Source: Bog-473 sp963745175 (GTDB taxonomy: Bacteria; Actinomycetota; Acidimicrobiia; Acidimicrobiales; RAAP-2). From it: DNA of 64,000 nucleotides. The DNA lies in the NCBI GenBank assembly GCA_963745175.1, contig CAVUWK010000007.1, positions 124,001-188,000 of the forward strand, given 5' to 3'. A program made the translations under genes and the position numbers. Numbering within the stretch: the first letter of the stretch is position 1; the number at the start of each line of letters is the position of its first letter. Below the pieces are notes generated by a model. The model did not search any database, was not told where the DNA came from, and worked only from the letters and a program-made list of their open reading frames with translations. Of this stretch, positions 37,484-47,101 are shown one piece after another.

Positions 37484-38005
37484 TTAGCCGGCGATGGCGT
37501 CGCTCCGCCGGGGCAACACCCAACCCGGGCGGGGGAAGTGGCACGTGTACCCGTTGGGGTAGTGCTCCAGGTAGTCCTGGTGCTCGGGCTCCGCCTCCCA
37601 GAACGGACCCGCAGGGGCGACTTCGGTCACCACGTTGCCTGGCCAGAGCCCGGAGGCCTCGACGTCCGCGATGGTGTCCTCGGCCACCCGGCGCTGCTCG
37701 TCGTCGACGTAGAAGATCGCCGAGCGGTAGCTCGCCCCGATGTCGTTGCCCTGGCGGTTCCGCGTCGTCGGGTCGTGGATCTGGAAGAAGAACTCCAGCA
37801 GCTCCCGGTACGAGGTCACGGACGGGTCGAACGTGATCTCGATCGCCTCGGCATGGTTGCCGTGGTTGCGGTACGTGGCATTGGCCACGTCACCGCCGGT
37901 GTAGCCGACCCGGGTCTCGATCACGCCGGGGCGCTTGCGGATCAGGTCCTGCATGCCCCAGAAGCACCCACCAGCCAGGATCGCCTTCTCTGTCGTGGCG
38001 CTCAT
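37484..38005 (-). CDS. msrA: peptide methionine sulfoxide reductase A
   Basis: 173 residues. It reduces methionine-S-sulfoxide. The catalytic cysteine is in ILAGGCFWGMQDL near residue 14. Other landmarks are TRVGYTGGDVANATYRNHGNH and FFFQIHDPTTRNRQGNDIG. C-terminal resolving cysteines are few: one Cys in GYTCHF. It is translated from a start overlapping the msrB stop by four bases, so both enzymes are made together. Confidence 0.96.
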   Translation of the reverse strand: MSATTEKAILAGGCFWGMQDLIRKRPGVIETRVGYTGGDVANATYRNHGNHAEAIEITFDPSVTSYRELLEFFFQIHDPTTRNRQGNDIGASYRSAIFYVDDEQRRVAEDTIADVEASGLWPGNVVTEVAPAGPFWEAEPEHQDYLEHYPNGYTCHFPRPGWVLPRRSDAIAG

Positions 38006-38475
38006 CGGGCCACCTCCTCCTTGGTCGCTCCCCCATCGAAGAGCTTCGTGTACTGACCGTATCCCTCGGCCTCGAGGTCCTCGTAGGGCACGAACCGCAG
38101 GGCTGCCGAGTTGATGCAATAGCGCAGACCACCCTCTTCGGGAGGCCCATCGTTGAAGACGTGGCCGAGGTGGCTGTCCCCGTGGGCCGAGCGGACCTCG
38201 GTCCGGACCATGCCGAGGGTCGCGTCCTGCTTCTCCACGACGTTGGCCGGGTCGAGCGGCACGGTGAAGCTCGGCCAACCGCACCCGCTGTCGAACTTCT
38301 TGAGGGAGGCGAACAGCGGCTCCCCGGACACGATGTCGACGTAGATGCCTGCCTCCTTCTTGTCCCAGAACTCGTTGGCAAAGGCCGGCTCGGTGGCCGC
38401 CTCCTGGGTGACGGCGTATTCCCTCGGCGTCAGCTTGGCAATGGCGTCCGGATCCTTGCGGTAACGGTGGGTCAT
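38002..38475 (-). CDS. msrB: peptide methionine sulfoxide reductase B
   Basis: 157 residues. It reduces methionine-R-sulfoxide. The catalytic cysteine is in GLRYCINSAALRF, and the substrate-site segment is FDSGCGWPSFTVPL. The zinc-binding CxxC pair of many MsrBs is absent: the first site reads YVDIVSGEPLF. So this is a zinc-free type, with GCGWP supplying a possible resolving cysteine. It is first in the msrB-msrA pair. Confidence 0.95.
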   Translation of the reverse strand: MTHRYRKDPDAIAKLTPREYAVTQEAATEPAFANEFWDKKEAGIYVDIVSGEPLFASLKKFDSGCGWPSFTVPLDPANVVEKQDATLGMVRTEVRSAHGDSHLGHVFNDGPPEEGGLRYCINSAALRFVPYEDLEAEGYGQYTKLFDGGATKEEVAR

Positions 38476-38733
38476 CTCAGCTCCTTCGCCACCCTCCGGT
38501 GGCTCTTCTCGTTCTGCTCATTCTCCTGTTTCAACATCCGTGTGTCTTCCTTTGTTTCCGCCGATCTCGGCTCGCCCTCCCCTGCCCAGAGGGACAATTC
38601 GGGTCCGGTTGACCACGGGCCGGAACCGTCCTCCGGGCCGGGGCCCGAGCCGGGACCGGGCCGACCCAGCGGCAATCGGTATTGGACCGCTCAGGTACCC
38701 TCTCCTTGCTTGCGGACCACCCGAAGGGGGGAC

Positions 38734-40509
38734 ATGCCAGAGACCATCGAGATCGACCTCGTCACCGCCGAGGTCATCAGATCGGCGATGGAGACCGTCT
38801 GCTTCGAGATGGCGACCTACGTGTCGCGCACGGCGACGACACCCATCCTCAACCAGTCCAATGAACGGAACGCCACCATCCTCGACGGCCAGGGCCGCCT
38901 GGCGGCGCTCTCGGTGGGGATTCCGCAGTTCATGCTCTCCAGCACCCTCCCGGTCCGCTTCGCCATCGAGTTCTTCGGCGACGAGCTCAAGCCGGGCGAT
39001 GTCATCGTCGCCAACGACCCCTATCACGGCGGCGGCCACCTCCCGGACTTCAACGTCTTCGCTCCGGTCTTCGACGACGACGGGCAGCTCCTCCTGGTGG
39101 CCTCCATCCAGTGCCACCACGGTGACACCGGTGGGGCGGTGCCCGGCGGCTACAACACCATGGCCAAGGACGTCTACAGCGAGGGCACCCGGTACCCGCT
39201 CTTGAAGATCATCGACGGCGGGCACGAGCGGCGGGACGTCATCCTCACCATGCGCGCCAACAACCGGCTGGCTGGATTCATCGGCGACCTCCGCTCCCAG
39301 GTCGGGGCGGCCCAGCTGGGGGCGGCGCGGCTGCAGGGACTGGCCACCCGCTGGGGCGCCGACACCATCCGGGCCGCCGTCACGCACACCATCGACGATG
39401 CCCGCGAGCGGTTCTCCGACGAGATCCGCGGCTGGCCGGACGGCACCTACGAGGCTGACATCTACGTCGACAGCGATCCGCAGGGAAACGAGGACCTGCA
39501 CGTCCACATCGCGGTGACTGTCGACGGGGACCGGCTCATCCTCGACTTCGAGGGATCCGACACCCGTCCGTACATCTCGGGCTGGTCGACCTTCGGCAAC
39601 ACCCGCGGCAACGCCATCGCCCAGTTGGCCAGCCTCGTCGACCCGTCCATCCCGAAGAACGAGGGGTTCTTCGACTGTGTGGAGCTGCGCGTCCCACTGG
39701 GCTCCTGCCTCAACCCGGTTGAGCCCAAGCCCGTGAGCTCGGGCACCCACCATCCCGGCGTCGAGGTGGGCGACGCCATCGCGGTGGCGATGGCGCAGAT
39801 CATCCCCGAGCGCTGCGCCCCCCAGACCTACAAGTTCGGCAGCCCGAGGCAGATGTGGGGGGACCTGGACCCCCGCACGGGACTGCCATTCTTCGATCAC
39901 GGCGGAGAAGTCAGCGCCGGCTGGGTGAACGCGGTCGAGGGCGTCGACGGCTGGGGAGCCCTCGCCCCGGCGATGGGCAACCTCATCAAGGCGTCGGCCG
40001 AGCTCAACGAGCGGCTCTTCCCGCACATTCTGCGCGGCCGCAACTACCTGACGGACTCCGGGGGGCCCGGGAAGTTCCGGGGCGGCTGTGGCAGCCACTT
40101 CGTCAAGGAGGCACGCACGCCGACTTCGGTCAGCCAGTACTGCGTGAACCAGCGTCATCTCCACCCCGGCATCGCCGGCGGTCTGCACGGGAGCCCCGAC
40201 GTCTGCGTGGTGAGCAAGGGGACGGAGCGCGCCGTCGTGGTCTCCCCCGTGGTCACCGCGCATCTCCTCGAGACGGGCGACCAACTCGTCTACGACTTCG
40301 GCGGGGGCGGCGGCTGGGGCGACCCCCTCGAGCGGGACGTCGAGGCCGTGCTCGACGACGTGTGGGACGAATACGTCTCGGTCGAGGGCGCCCGGCGTGA
40401 CTACGGGGTCGTGATCACCGGCACGCTCGAGGCAATGGACCTCGCCATCGACTACGAGTCCACGAAGCAATTGCGGGCGGAGCGGGCAACAGAGGAGGCG
40501 CCGGCATGA
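38734..40509 (+). CDS. hydantoinase B / acetone-carboxylase alpha-like subunit
   Basis: 591 residues beginning MPETIEIDLVTAEVIRSAME after GAAGGGGGGAC. Landmarks are GIPQFMLSSTLPVRF, VIVANDPYHGGGHLPDFNV (metal-site candidate), CHHGDTGGAVPGGYN, and the C-terminal GGGGGWGDPLERD shared by the HyuB family. With HyuA it would form an ATP-dependent hydrolase of cyclic amides (N-methylhydantoin, 5-oxoproline or similar) or a carboxylase. The stop overlaps the hyuA start (ATGA). Confidence 0.92.
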   Translation: MPETIEIDLVTAEVIRSAMETVCFEMATYVSRTATTPILNQSNERNATILDGQGRLAALSVGIPQFMLSSTLPVRFAIEFFGDELKPGDVIVANDPYHGGGHLPDFNVFAPVFDDDGQLLLVASIQCHHGDTGGAVPGGYNTMAKDVYSEGTRYPLLKIIDGGHERRDVILTMRANNRLAGFIGDLRSQVGAAQLGAARLQGLATRWGADTIRAAVTHTIDDARERFSDEIRGWPDGTYEADIYVDSDPQGNEDLHVHIAVTVDGDRLILDFEGSDTRPYISGWSTFGNTRGNAIAQLASLVDPSIPKNEGFFDCVELRVPLGSCLNPVEPKPVSSGTHHPGVEVGDAIAVAMAQIIPERCAPQTYKFGSPRQMWGDLDPRTGLPFFDHGGEVSAGWVNAVEGVDGWGALAPAMGNLIKASAELNERLFPHILRGRNYLTDSGGPGKFRGGCGSHFVKEARTPTSVSQYCVNQRHLHPGIAGGLHGSPDVCVVSKGTERAVVVSPVVTAHLLETGDQLVYDFGGGGGWGDPLERDVEAVLDDVWDEYVSVEGARRDYGVVITGTLEAMDLAIDYESTKQLRAERATEEAPA

Positions 40510-42590
40510 GCGCCGACGGGTCCCGTTACCGGATCGGGGTCGACGTCGGAGGAACCTTCACCGACTGCGTGCTCCTCCGTCCGGACGGCTCGATCCTCCT
40601 GGAGAAGACCCCGACGACCCCGGATGACCAGTCCGACGGCGTGCTCGCCGGCATCGCCCGCCTGGCCGACGCGGAGGATCTCGCAGATGTCACGGCACTG
40701 CTCGGCCGCTGCGAGTCCATCGTCCACGGCACCACGGCGGCGGACAACACGATGATCGAGATGTCGGGGGCCCCGACCGGCCTGTTGGTCACCGAGGGAT
40801 TCCGCGACGAGATCGAGATGCGGCGATGCTTCAAGGAGGACATCTGGGACCCCAGCTACCCGGCCCCGGAGCCCATCGCGCGCCGCCGGGTTCGGTTGGA
40901 GATCACGGAGCGCGTGACGAGCGAAGGGACGGTGGACCTCGAACTCGACGAGGAGGGCGTGCGCAAGGCGACGGCACGGCTCCGGGCCTTCGGCGTCACC
41001 TCGATTGCCGTGTGCTTCCTACACAGCTATCTGAACCCCACCCACGAGCTGCGCGCCCGAGAGCTCATCTTGGAGGAGTATCCCGACGTCGAGCTGGTCT
41101 CGCTGTCGCACGAGGTGTGGCCGAAGCCCCCCGAGTTCGAACGCACGTCCACCACGCTCGTCAACGCCTTCGTGGGGCCACCGATCGTCCGCTACCTGGA
41201 GCGACTGGAGTCGCGCCTGGCGGACGCGGGCTTCGGGGAGGAGCTCCTCCTGGCCACGAGCTCCGGCGGGGTCGCGACACCCCGAGCAACGAAGATCCGG
41301 CCGCTGGCCACCATCGGGTCCGGGCCCACGGGTGGCGTCGTGGCGGCGGCCCGCGCCGCGACCGCCGCCGCTCTCGGCGACGTCGTCAGTGTCGACATGG
41401 GCGGCACGAGTTACGACGTCTGCCTGATCCGGGACGGCCGCCCGGAGGTCAAGACGGACTGGAACTGGCGGCACCGCTACTGCATCGCCCTCCCCATGGT
41501 CGACGTGCACTCGATCGGCGCGGGCGGAGGTTCCCTCAGCCGCTACCGGTCCGGCACTCTCACGGTCGGGCCCGAATCGGCGGGGAGCATCCCCGGACCC
41601 GTGTGCTACGGGCGAGGTGGAACGGAACCGACCGTCACCGATGCCGACCTCGTGCTCGGGCGGCTCGACCCCGATGCGTTCTGGAGCGGGCGCCTGTCCC
41701 TCGATGCCGACGGGGCCCGGAAGGCCCTGGCAACGGTTGGCGAGCCCCTGGGGCTCGACGCGGAGGAAGCGGCGGTTGCCACCGTGGCGATCATCGACGC
41801 GCACATGTGCGACGCCGTCCGCCGCATGCTCTCCCTCGCCGGTGCCGATCCCCGCGACCTCGATCTCATCGCCTTCGGCGGCATGGGAGCGGTGCATGCC
41901 GCCCGCCAGGCTGCGCTGCTCGGCATGCGCCGGGTGCTCGTGCCCCGGGCCGCGGCGGCGTTTTCCGCCCTGGGCCTGCTCACGGCCAACCACGTCGTCG
42001 ACGATGCCCGGACCCTGCTGGGAGACTGGCGGCAGATCGACCTCGGGATCCTCTCCAACCTGGCCGACGAGCTCGCCACCGCAGCCGGGGGCGCCCTCGA
42101 GGCTGCCGGCATCGCCCCGGCCCGGCGGGAGTTCGAGTGGCGGCTCAACATGGTCTACCCGGGGCAGACGTTCGACGTCGCCATCCCCATCGACAAGGTG
42201 GCAGGGAAGCCGATCAGCCAGCATGCGCTCGAGGCGGCTGTCGGCGAGTTCCATCGCCGGAACGAGGAGGCCCGACTGATCGAGGCTCGATCGCAGGAGC
42301 CGGTCGTCCGCGGCGTCAGGCTGATTGCCACAGGGTTGGTCGATCAACCCGAGGACGTGCACCTCGACGAGGCCAGCGGAATGGAGCCGATCGGCCAGCG
42401 CCGGGTCTACGTCGGTGACGCCTGGCACGATCGTGTCCCCGTCTTCGACGGCGACGCGATGCGTCCTGGCACGCCCGTGGTGGGCCCCGCCCTCATCCAG
42501 AGTCGATTCACAACCGTTGTGCTCGCTCCCGGCGACGAGGCTCGGGTGCGCCCCAACGGCGACGTCCTCATTGAGGTTGCGCCCGCCTGA
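40506..42590 (+). CDS. hydantoinase A / oxoprolinase family ATPase subunit
   Basis: 694 residues of the actin/hexokinase-like fold. The phosphate-binding segments are RIGVDVGGTFTDCVL at the N-terminus, ESIVHGTTAADNTMIE and VVSVDMGGTSYDVCLI. The middle has SIGAGGGSLSRY and the C-terminal third FGGMGAVHAARQAALLG. It should couple ATP hydrolysis to opening of an amide ring or to carboxylation, together with the B subunit. Gene order is B then A, with four-base overlap. No third small subunit like AcxC follows, which favours hydantoinase over acetone carboxylase. Confidence 0.93.
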   Translation: MSADGSRYRIGVDVGGTFTDCVLLRPDGSILLEKTPTTPDDQSDGVLAGIARLADAEDLADVTALLGRCESIVHGTTAADNTMIEMSGAPTGLLVTEGFRDEIEMRRCFKEDIWDPSYPAPEPIARRRVRLEITERVTSEGTVDLELDEEGVRKATARLRAFGVTSIAVCFLHSYLNPTHELRARELILEEYPDVELVSLSHEVWPKPPEFERTSTTLVNAFVGPPIVRYLERLESRLADAGFGEELLLATSSGGVATPRATKIRPLATIGSGPTGGVVAAARAATAAALGDVVSVDMGGTSYDVCLIRDGRPEVKTDWNWRHRYCIALPMVDVHSIGAGGGSLSRYRSGTLTVGPESAGSIPGPVCYGRGGTEPTVTDADLVLGRLDPDAFWSGRLSLDADGARKALATVGEPLGLDAEEAAVATVAIIDAHMCDAVRRMLSLAGADPRDLDLIAFGGMGAVHAARQAALLGMRRVLVPRAAAAFSALGLLTANHVVDDARTLLGDWRQIDLGILSNLADELATAAGGALEAAGIAPARREFEWRLNMVYPGQTFDVAIPIDKVAGKPISQHALEAAVGEFHRRNEEARLIEARSQEPVVRGVRLIATGLVDQPEDVHLDEASGMEPIGQRRVYVGDAWHDRVPVFDGDAMRPGTPVVGPALIQSRFTTVVLAPGDEARVRPNGDVLIEVAPA

Positions 42591-42592
42591 GA

Positions 42593-43654
42593 TCAGCGTG
42601 TCGCAGGCTGAGGTCCCTTGCCAGGAGCAGGTCCCTGACGGCCGCCGCCCCCCGACGTCGGTGGGACCATCCCCCAGGCGTGGGCGATCAGAGAGAGGGA
42701 CCGCACCCGGCCCTCATAGGAATGTGACCGCGTCGAGAGCATGATCTCGTCTGCGCCGGTACGGTCCTGCAGCTGCCGGAGGCCGTCGGTCACGGTTTCC
42801 GGATCACCGATCAGATGCGTCGACATGGCCTCGTCGACGACCGACATCTCAGCGGGGGTGAACGGGTAGTCCGCGGCTTCCTCCGGGGAGGGCAGCGGGC
42901 CCAAACGGCCCGTGCGCAACTGCAAGATGCTCAGTGCGGTCGAGCCCGAGAGCCAGCGGGCCTCGCTCTCGCTCGGTGCGCAGAGCACGGAGACGGCCAC
43001 CATGGCCCTGGGCTCGACGTGCAGCACCGAGGGACGGAAGTTCGATCGATAGGTGGACAAGGCGGCATCGAGGAGCGTGGGGGCGAAGTGGTAGGCGAAC
43101 GAGAACGGAAGACCGAGGAGACCCGCCAGTTGCGCGCTGAACAGGGACGAACCGAGAAGCCACACCTCGGGGAGGTACCCACGGCCGGGATTCGCTGACG
43201 GGTGGCTCGGCGCACCTTCGGCGGGAAGAAGGTAGTTGATCAGCTCCACCACGTCGTCGGGAAAGGTGTCCGCATGCATCTCCGGCGTGCGCCGCAGTGC
43301 CCGGACCGTCACCGGGTCGGTCCCGGGAGCGCGTCCGAGCCCGAGGTCGATCCTCCCCGGGTGCAAGGCCTCGAGAGTGGCGAACTGCTCGGCCACCACG
43401 AGCGGGGCGTGATTCGGCAGCATGACGCCGCCGGAACCCACGCGCAGGGTGGAGGTCGCATCGGCCAGGTGGGCAATCAGGACGGCCGGGGCCGAGCTCG
43501 CCACCGCCGGCATCCCATGATGCTCGGCCACCCACAAGCGGTGATAGCCGAGTCGCTCCACCTCCACCGCCACTTGCACCGTCTCCCTCAGGGCCTGGGC
43601 CGGGGTGGACCCCGTCGCCACGGTCGCGAGGTCGAGCACGGAAAGAGGCACCAT
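42593..43654 (-). CDS. LLM-class flavin-dependent oxidoreductase (MsnO8-like)
   Basis: 353 residues of the luciferase-like barrel. The start LSVLDLATVATGSTPAQALRET, then LGYHRLWVAEHHGMPAVASS, then GRIDLGLGRAPGTDP match the short LLM branch without the F420-binding N-terminus. It converges with hyuA; the stops are three bases apart. The substrate is unknown. The neighbourhood (HyuBA and a formamidase-like protein) suggests breakdown of nitrogenous or amide compounds. Confidence 0.9.
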   Translation of the reverse strand: MVPLSVLDLATVATGSTPAQALRETVQVAVEVERLGYHRLWVAEHHGMPAVASSAPAVLIAHLADATSTLRVGSGGVMLPNHAPLVVAEQFATLEALHPGRIDLGLGRAPGTDPVTVRALRRTPEMHADTFPDDVVELINYLLPAEGAPSHPSANPGRGYLPEVWLLGSSLFSAQLAGLLGLPFSFAYHFAPTLLDAALSTYRSNFRPSVLHVEPRAMVAVSVLCAPSESEARWLSGSTALSILQLRTGRLGPLPSPEEAADYPFTPAEMSVVDEAMSTHLIGDPETVTDGLRQLQDRTGADEIMLSTRSHSYEGRVRSLSLIAHAWGMVPPTSGGGGRQGPAPGKGPQPATR

Positions 43655-43682
43655 GACGTGTGCAACACGGAGGCACCCCCAA

Positions 43683-43709
43683 AGCTTCCTGGCCTGCGGC
43701 CGGGAAGCT
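43683..43709 (-). terminator. hairpin after the dimethylformamidase-like gene
   Basis: An 11-pair stem with one T-G wobble: AGCTTCC-t-GGCC, loop TGC, GGCC-g-GGAAGCT. On the minus strand it follows the gene ending at 43739 and is followed by TTTGGGGG, a short T-run. It would act as the terminator of that gene ahead of the LLM gene. Confidence 0.55.
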
Positions 43710-43738
43710 CCCGGGGCGGACTCGCCGCTCGAAGAGCT

Positions 43739-45232
43739 CTACCCCAACCGCGTCAGGATGTTGCGGGTGATCTGTTCGATCTGCGGGTCCCGCCCTGCCA
43801 GCCCGTGGGCCCAGTCGGTCGACCCCGAGGTGACCACCGTCGCTCCAGCCTCGTTGGTGTACGCACCCAGCACCGCGTGGCCGTGACGAATGCGTTCCAT
43901 CGCCTCGGGCTCGCGCGTCCCGAACACACGTGACGCGATGTACTCCAACTCGCTCGGCTCGCCGGCCTTGGGGGGACGGGGCGCCGTCTCACGCGTGAAG
44001 TGCTGCGTCGGGCAGGTGCCCAGGATCTCGAAGGTCGAGGGCGTGCCGTCCTCGCCGGTCGGGTACGGCAGTCCGTCCCGGTAGGTGAACACGCACCCGT
44101 CGCACTCGTAGCCGACAACCGTCGCGCCGGCGCCGAGCACGTCGCCATAGCCGAGCCCGGTGCCATCGAAGATCCAGTGGCCGGCGCGGTGCACGGTGTA
44201 GCCGCCGAGGCCCGCGGTCACGTTGCGACCGATGCGGTGATAGCCCCCTCTGGTGAAGGAGACACCCGTCATGGAGTTCTCGGGGCGGCCGACGACGACA
44301 TCGGACCAGAACGTCGTCACCTCGGGTTCGTTTGCGGTTCCCATCAACGGGTCGTTCTTGAAGAAGGCCTTGTACCCGACCATGACGTCGTGATCGTCAC
44401 CCTCGATGCGCACCTGCCACAACGAGGTGTTGCCCGAGAAGAACGCCGCATTGCCGCCCCTGGTGACGAACGCCTCGACCGTGTCGCGCATGCCGCGAGA
44501 CCAGTACTCGTCGTGACCGACCGAGAGATATAGGCTCGCGCCGTCCAGCACCTCGGGATGTTGCTCGAGGTCGGCATTCGTGCACACCCCTATCTCGAAT
44601 CCCTCGCGTTCGCCCCACTCGATGAAGGGCAACTCCCAGTCGGGCCAACCGGCCGACCCGGCGTAGCCCGAGAGATGGTTGATCTGGATGTAGCCGACGT
44701 CCGCGGCGTTCTGCGGATCGGGCTCGCCCGTCCCGGTCACGCGGCGCCCCTTCCCCGGCGGCTTGAACAGGTAGCCCGCCGCCATCGGCCGCTGCATGGC
44801 GACGTGGGTGCCGCCCGTGTACAGGTTCGGTCCGCCGAAGTCGTTGTAGGCGTGCCACGTATTGGTCGCCAGCGCGAGCACGATCGGCGCGCTCGGGGAC
44901 GGACGTACGACGAAGAACGCGTAGTCACGCCGCACCTTCTCGCCGACGTCGATCTCCATGACGACCTCGTAGTAGCCGGACCGCCACGTGGGGTCGACCT
45001 CGAGAGTGAGAGCGACAGGCCAGCCGCACCCCTTCGAGGCGGCGTCCCTCGGCGTCTCGTGCTCGTCGGCGGCCACCGCCTCCGAGCGGAACACGATCTC
45101 CCGCTGCCCTCCGACCCGTGCCACCTCGACGCGCACCGGTCGGCCAGCTGACGACGAGAGGTGCAGACCGACCTGCCCGTCCGGGCCGACCGACTGCGGC
45201 CAGCAGTACCCCGTCACCACCTCGCGAGCCAT
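43739..45232 (-). CDS. N,N-dimethylformamidase large-subunit-like protein
   Basis: 497 residues from ATG 45232. The C-terminal region shows the family blocks LATNTWHAYNDFGGPNLY, LPFIEWGEREGFEIG and LYLSVGHDEYWSRGMRD, including His and Glu residues likely to bind metal. The N-terminal 110 residues are a beta-sandwich-like domain (RPVRVEVARVGG). Proven dimethylformamidase has a separate small subunit, not seen here, so the substrate may be another amide. A hairpin terminator follows the stop. Confidence 0.83.
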   Translation of the reverse strand: MAREVVTGYCWPQSVGPDGQVGLHLSSSAGRPVRVEVARVGGQREIVFRSEAVAADEHETPRDAASKGCGWPVALTLEVDPTWRSGYYEVVMEIDVGEKVRRDYAFFVVRPSPSAPIVLALATNTWHAYNDFGGPNLYTGGTHVAMQRPMAAGYLFKPPGKGRRVTGTGEPDPQNAADVGYIQINHLSGYAGSAGWPDWELPFIEWGEREGFEIGVCTNADLEQHPEVLDGASLYLSVGHDEYWSRGMRDTVEAFVTRGGNAAFFSGNTSLWQVRIEGDDHDVMVGYKAFFKNDPLMGTANEPEVTTFWSDVVVGRPENSMTGVSFTRGGYHRIGRNVTAGLGGYTVHRAGHWIFDGTGLGYGDVLGAGATVVGYECDGCVFTYRDGLPYPTGEDGTPSTFEILGTCPTQHFTRETAPRPPKAGEPSELEYIASRVFGTREPEAMERIRHGHAVLGAYTNEAGATVVTSGSTDWAHGLAGRDPQIEQITRNILTRLG

Positions 45233-45344
45233 GTCCCGCACCCTAACGACACGCCAACGCCCGCTGCATCCTCGGCGCGTACGAGCCATCGGCCGCGCAC
45301 GGTCTCTGCTTGCCGGCGTCCAAGCGTTCAGTACGCTCCGTGCC

Positions 45345-47006
45345 GTGGCTGAAGGACCACGGCGTGCCGCTGAACTCCTCGTCCAGTGCCTCGAGCACGA
45401 GGGCGTCACCTGCGTGTTCGGCATCCCCGGGGAAGAGAACATCTACCTCACCGATGCGCTCTCCCGGTCCTCCATTCGCTACGTCCTGGTCCGCCACGAG
45501 CAAGCGGCCTCGTTCATGGCCGAGATCCACGGCCGGCTCACCGGCAGAGCCGGGGTCTGCTCGGCCACCCTGGGGCCCGGCGCCATCAACCTCCTCCTGG
45601 GAACGGCCGACGCCTACACCAACAGCACACCCGCTGCTGGCCCTCTCGGCGCAGGTGGGACTGAACCGGATCTACAAGGAATCCCATCAGAGCGTCGACC
45701 TGGTGTCCATGTTCTCGCCGGTGACCAAGTGGGCGGACCTGATCCTCACCCCCGGCTCCATCCCCGAGATGGTCCGCAAGGCGTTCAAGCTCGCCCAGAC
45801 CGAGCGGCCGGGGTCCGTGTATCTCGGCGTGCCCGAGGACGTCGAGGCCGCCTTCGTCCCCGATCAGCTGGTGCCGCTCGACGTCAACACGCCCCGCTCC
45901 GACGAGCCCTCGCCCTCGCAGATCGCGCGGGCGGCCGCCGTGCTCGACGCGAGCCAGCGACCCATCATCCTGGCCGGGCACGGAGCCGCCCGTTCGGGAG
46001 CGGCCGACGCGCTGCTGCGTTTCTCCGAGCTGCTCGAGCCTCCCGGTGGCGACCACGTTCCACGGCAAGGGCGTGTTCCCCGACGATCACCCGTACTCCC
46101 TCGGTGCCGTCGGCTTCATGAGCCACGACTACGTCAACTTCGGGTTCGACGATGCCGACGTGATCGTCAGCGTCGGCTACGAACTCCAGGAGTTCGACCC
46201 GGTCCGGATCAACCCCGGCGGGGACAAGCAGATCATCCACCTGAGCCGGGTCCCCGCCGAGGTGGACGCCCGGTACGACGTCGAGGTGGGGATCCAGGCC
46301 GACATCGGGAGCACGCTGGCCGCCCTGGGCGAGGCGACCACCCGCCGCTTCGACCAGGGAACGAGGGGCGAGAAGATCCGGCGGCTCCTGGCCGACGAGT
46401 TGGCCCAGGGGGCAGCCGACGACAGCTTTCCGCTCAAGCCGCAGCGAGTCGTCGCGGACACCCGAGCCGCCCTCGGCCGCTCCGACATCGTCCTCGCCGA
46501 CACCGGCGCCGTGAAGATGTGGATGGCCCGCCTCTACCCCACCTACGAGCCCAACACCTGCCTGATCTCCAACGGGCTCTCGACGATGGCCTTCGCCCTG
46601 CCCGGCGCCATCGGCGCCAAGCTGGCCGCGCCCGACCGCAAGGTGCTGGCCGCGGTCGGAGACGGGGCGTTCCTCATGAACTCCCAGGAGATTGGAGACG
46701 GCTCTCCGGGAGCACATCCCCCTGGCCGTCCTGATCTGGGAGGACGACGCCTACGGCCTGATCGGCTGGAAGATGGACCTCGAGCTCGGCCATCACGTCG
46801 ACGTCGGATTCTCCAACCCCGACTTCGTGGCCTACGCCGAGAGCTTCGGGGCCCGCGGCTACCGGGTGGGTGCGGCGGGTGATCTTCTCCCCATGCTCAA
46901 AGAGGCCCTGGCCGCCGACACGGTGTCGGTCATCACCTGCCCGGTCGACTACACGGAGAACCTCCGTCTCACCGATGCCCTGGGCGAACTTTCGGGACCG
47001 TTCTGA
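45345..47006 (+). CDS. acetolactate synthase large-subunit-like ThDP enzyme (three frameshifts)
   Basis: About 552 residues from a GTG. The ThDP-activating glutamate is in VLVRHEQAASFMAEIHGR. The ThDP/Mg motif is GDGAFLMNSQEI followed by the asparagine-equivalent region WEDDAYGLIGWK. Frame changes near 45632, 46040 and 46693 are each mended by dropping one base. No regulatory subunit (IlvN) follows, so the catabolic AlsS-type or another pyruvate-condensing role is more likely than the biosynthetic one. It is divergent from the formamidase-like gene. Confidence 0.87.
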
Positions 47007-47026
47007 CGAGTCGGCATTCGTCTCTG

Positions 47027-47049
47027 GTCCGCATCGACCGGATGCGGGC
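47027..47049. terminator. hairpin between convergent genes
   Basis: CCGCATC-GACCG-GATGCGG gives seven perfect pairs, extended by a T-G and a G-C pair. It lies between the acetolactate synthase stop and the protease stop, which converge. No T-run is present in either direction. Confidence 0.45.
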
Positions 47050-47101
47050 TGAGACGGGGATTCGCTGGATCGTCAGGCGGCCTTCCGGCCCCACCTCGGG
47101 A

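Noticed and set aside
38518..40470. A 650-residue open frame antisense to hyuB
   Set aside because: Low-complexity, Val/Asp/Gly/Arg-rich translation with no domain, a typical shadow of a high-GC gene.
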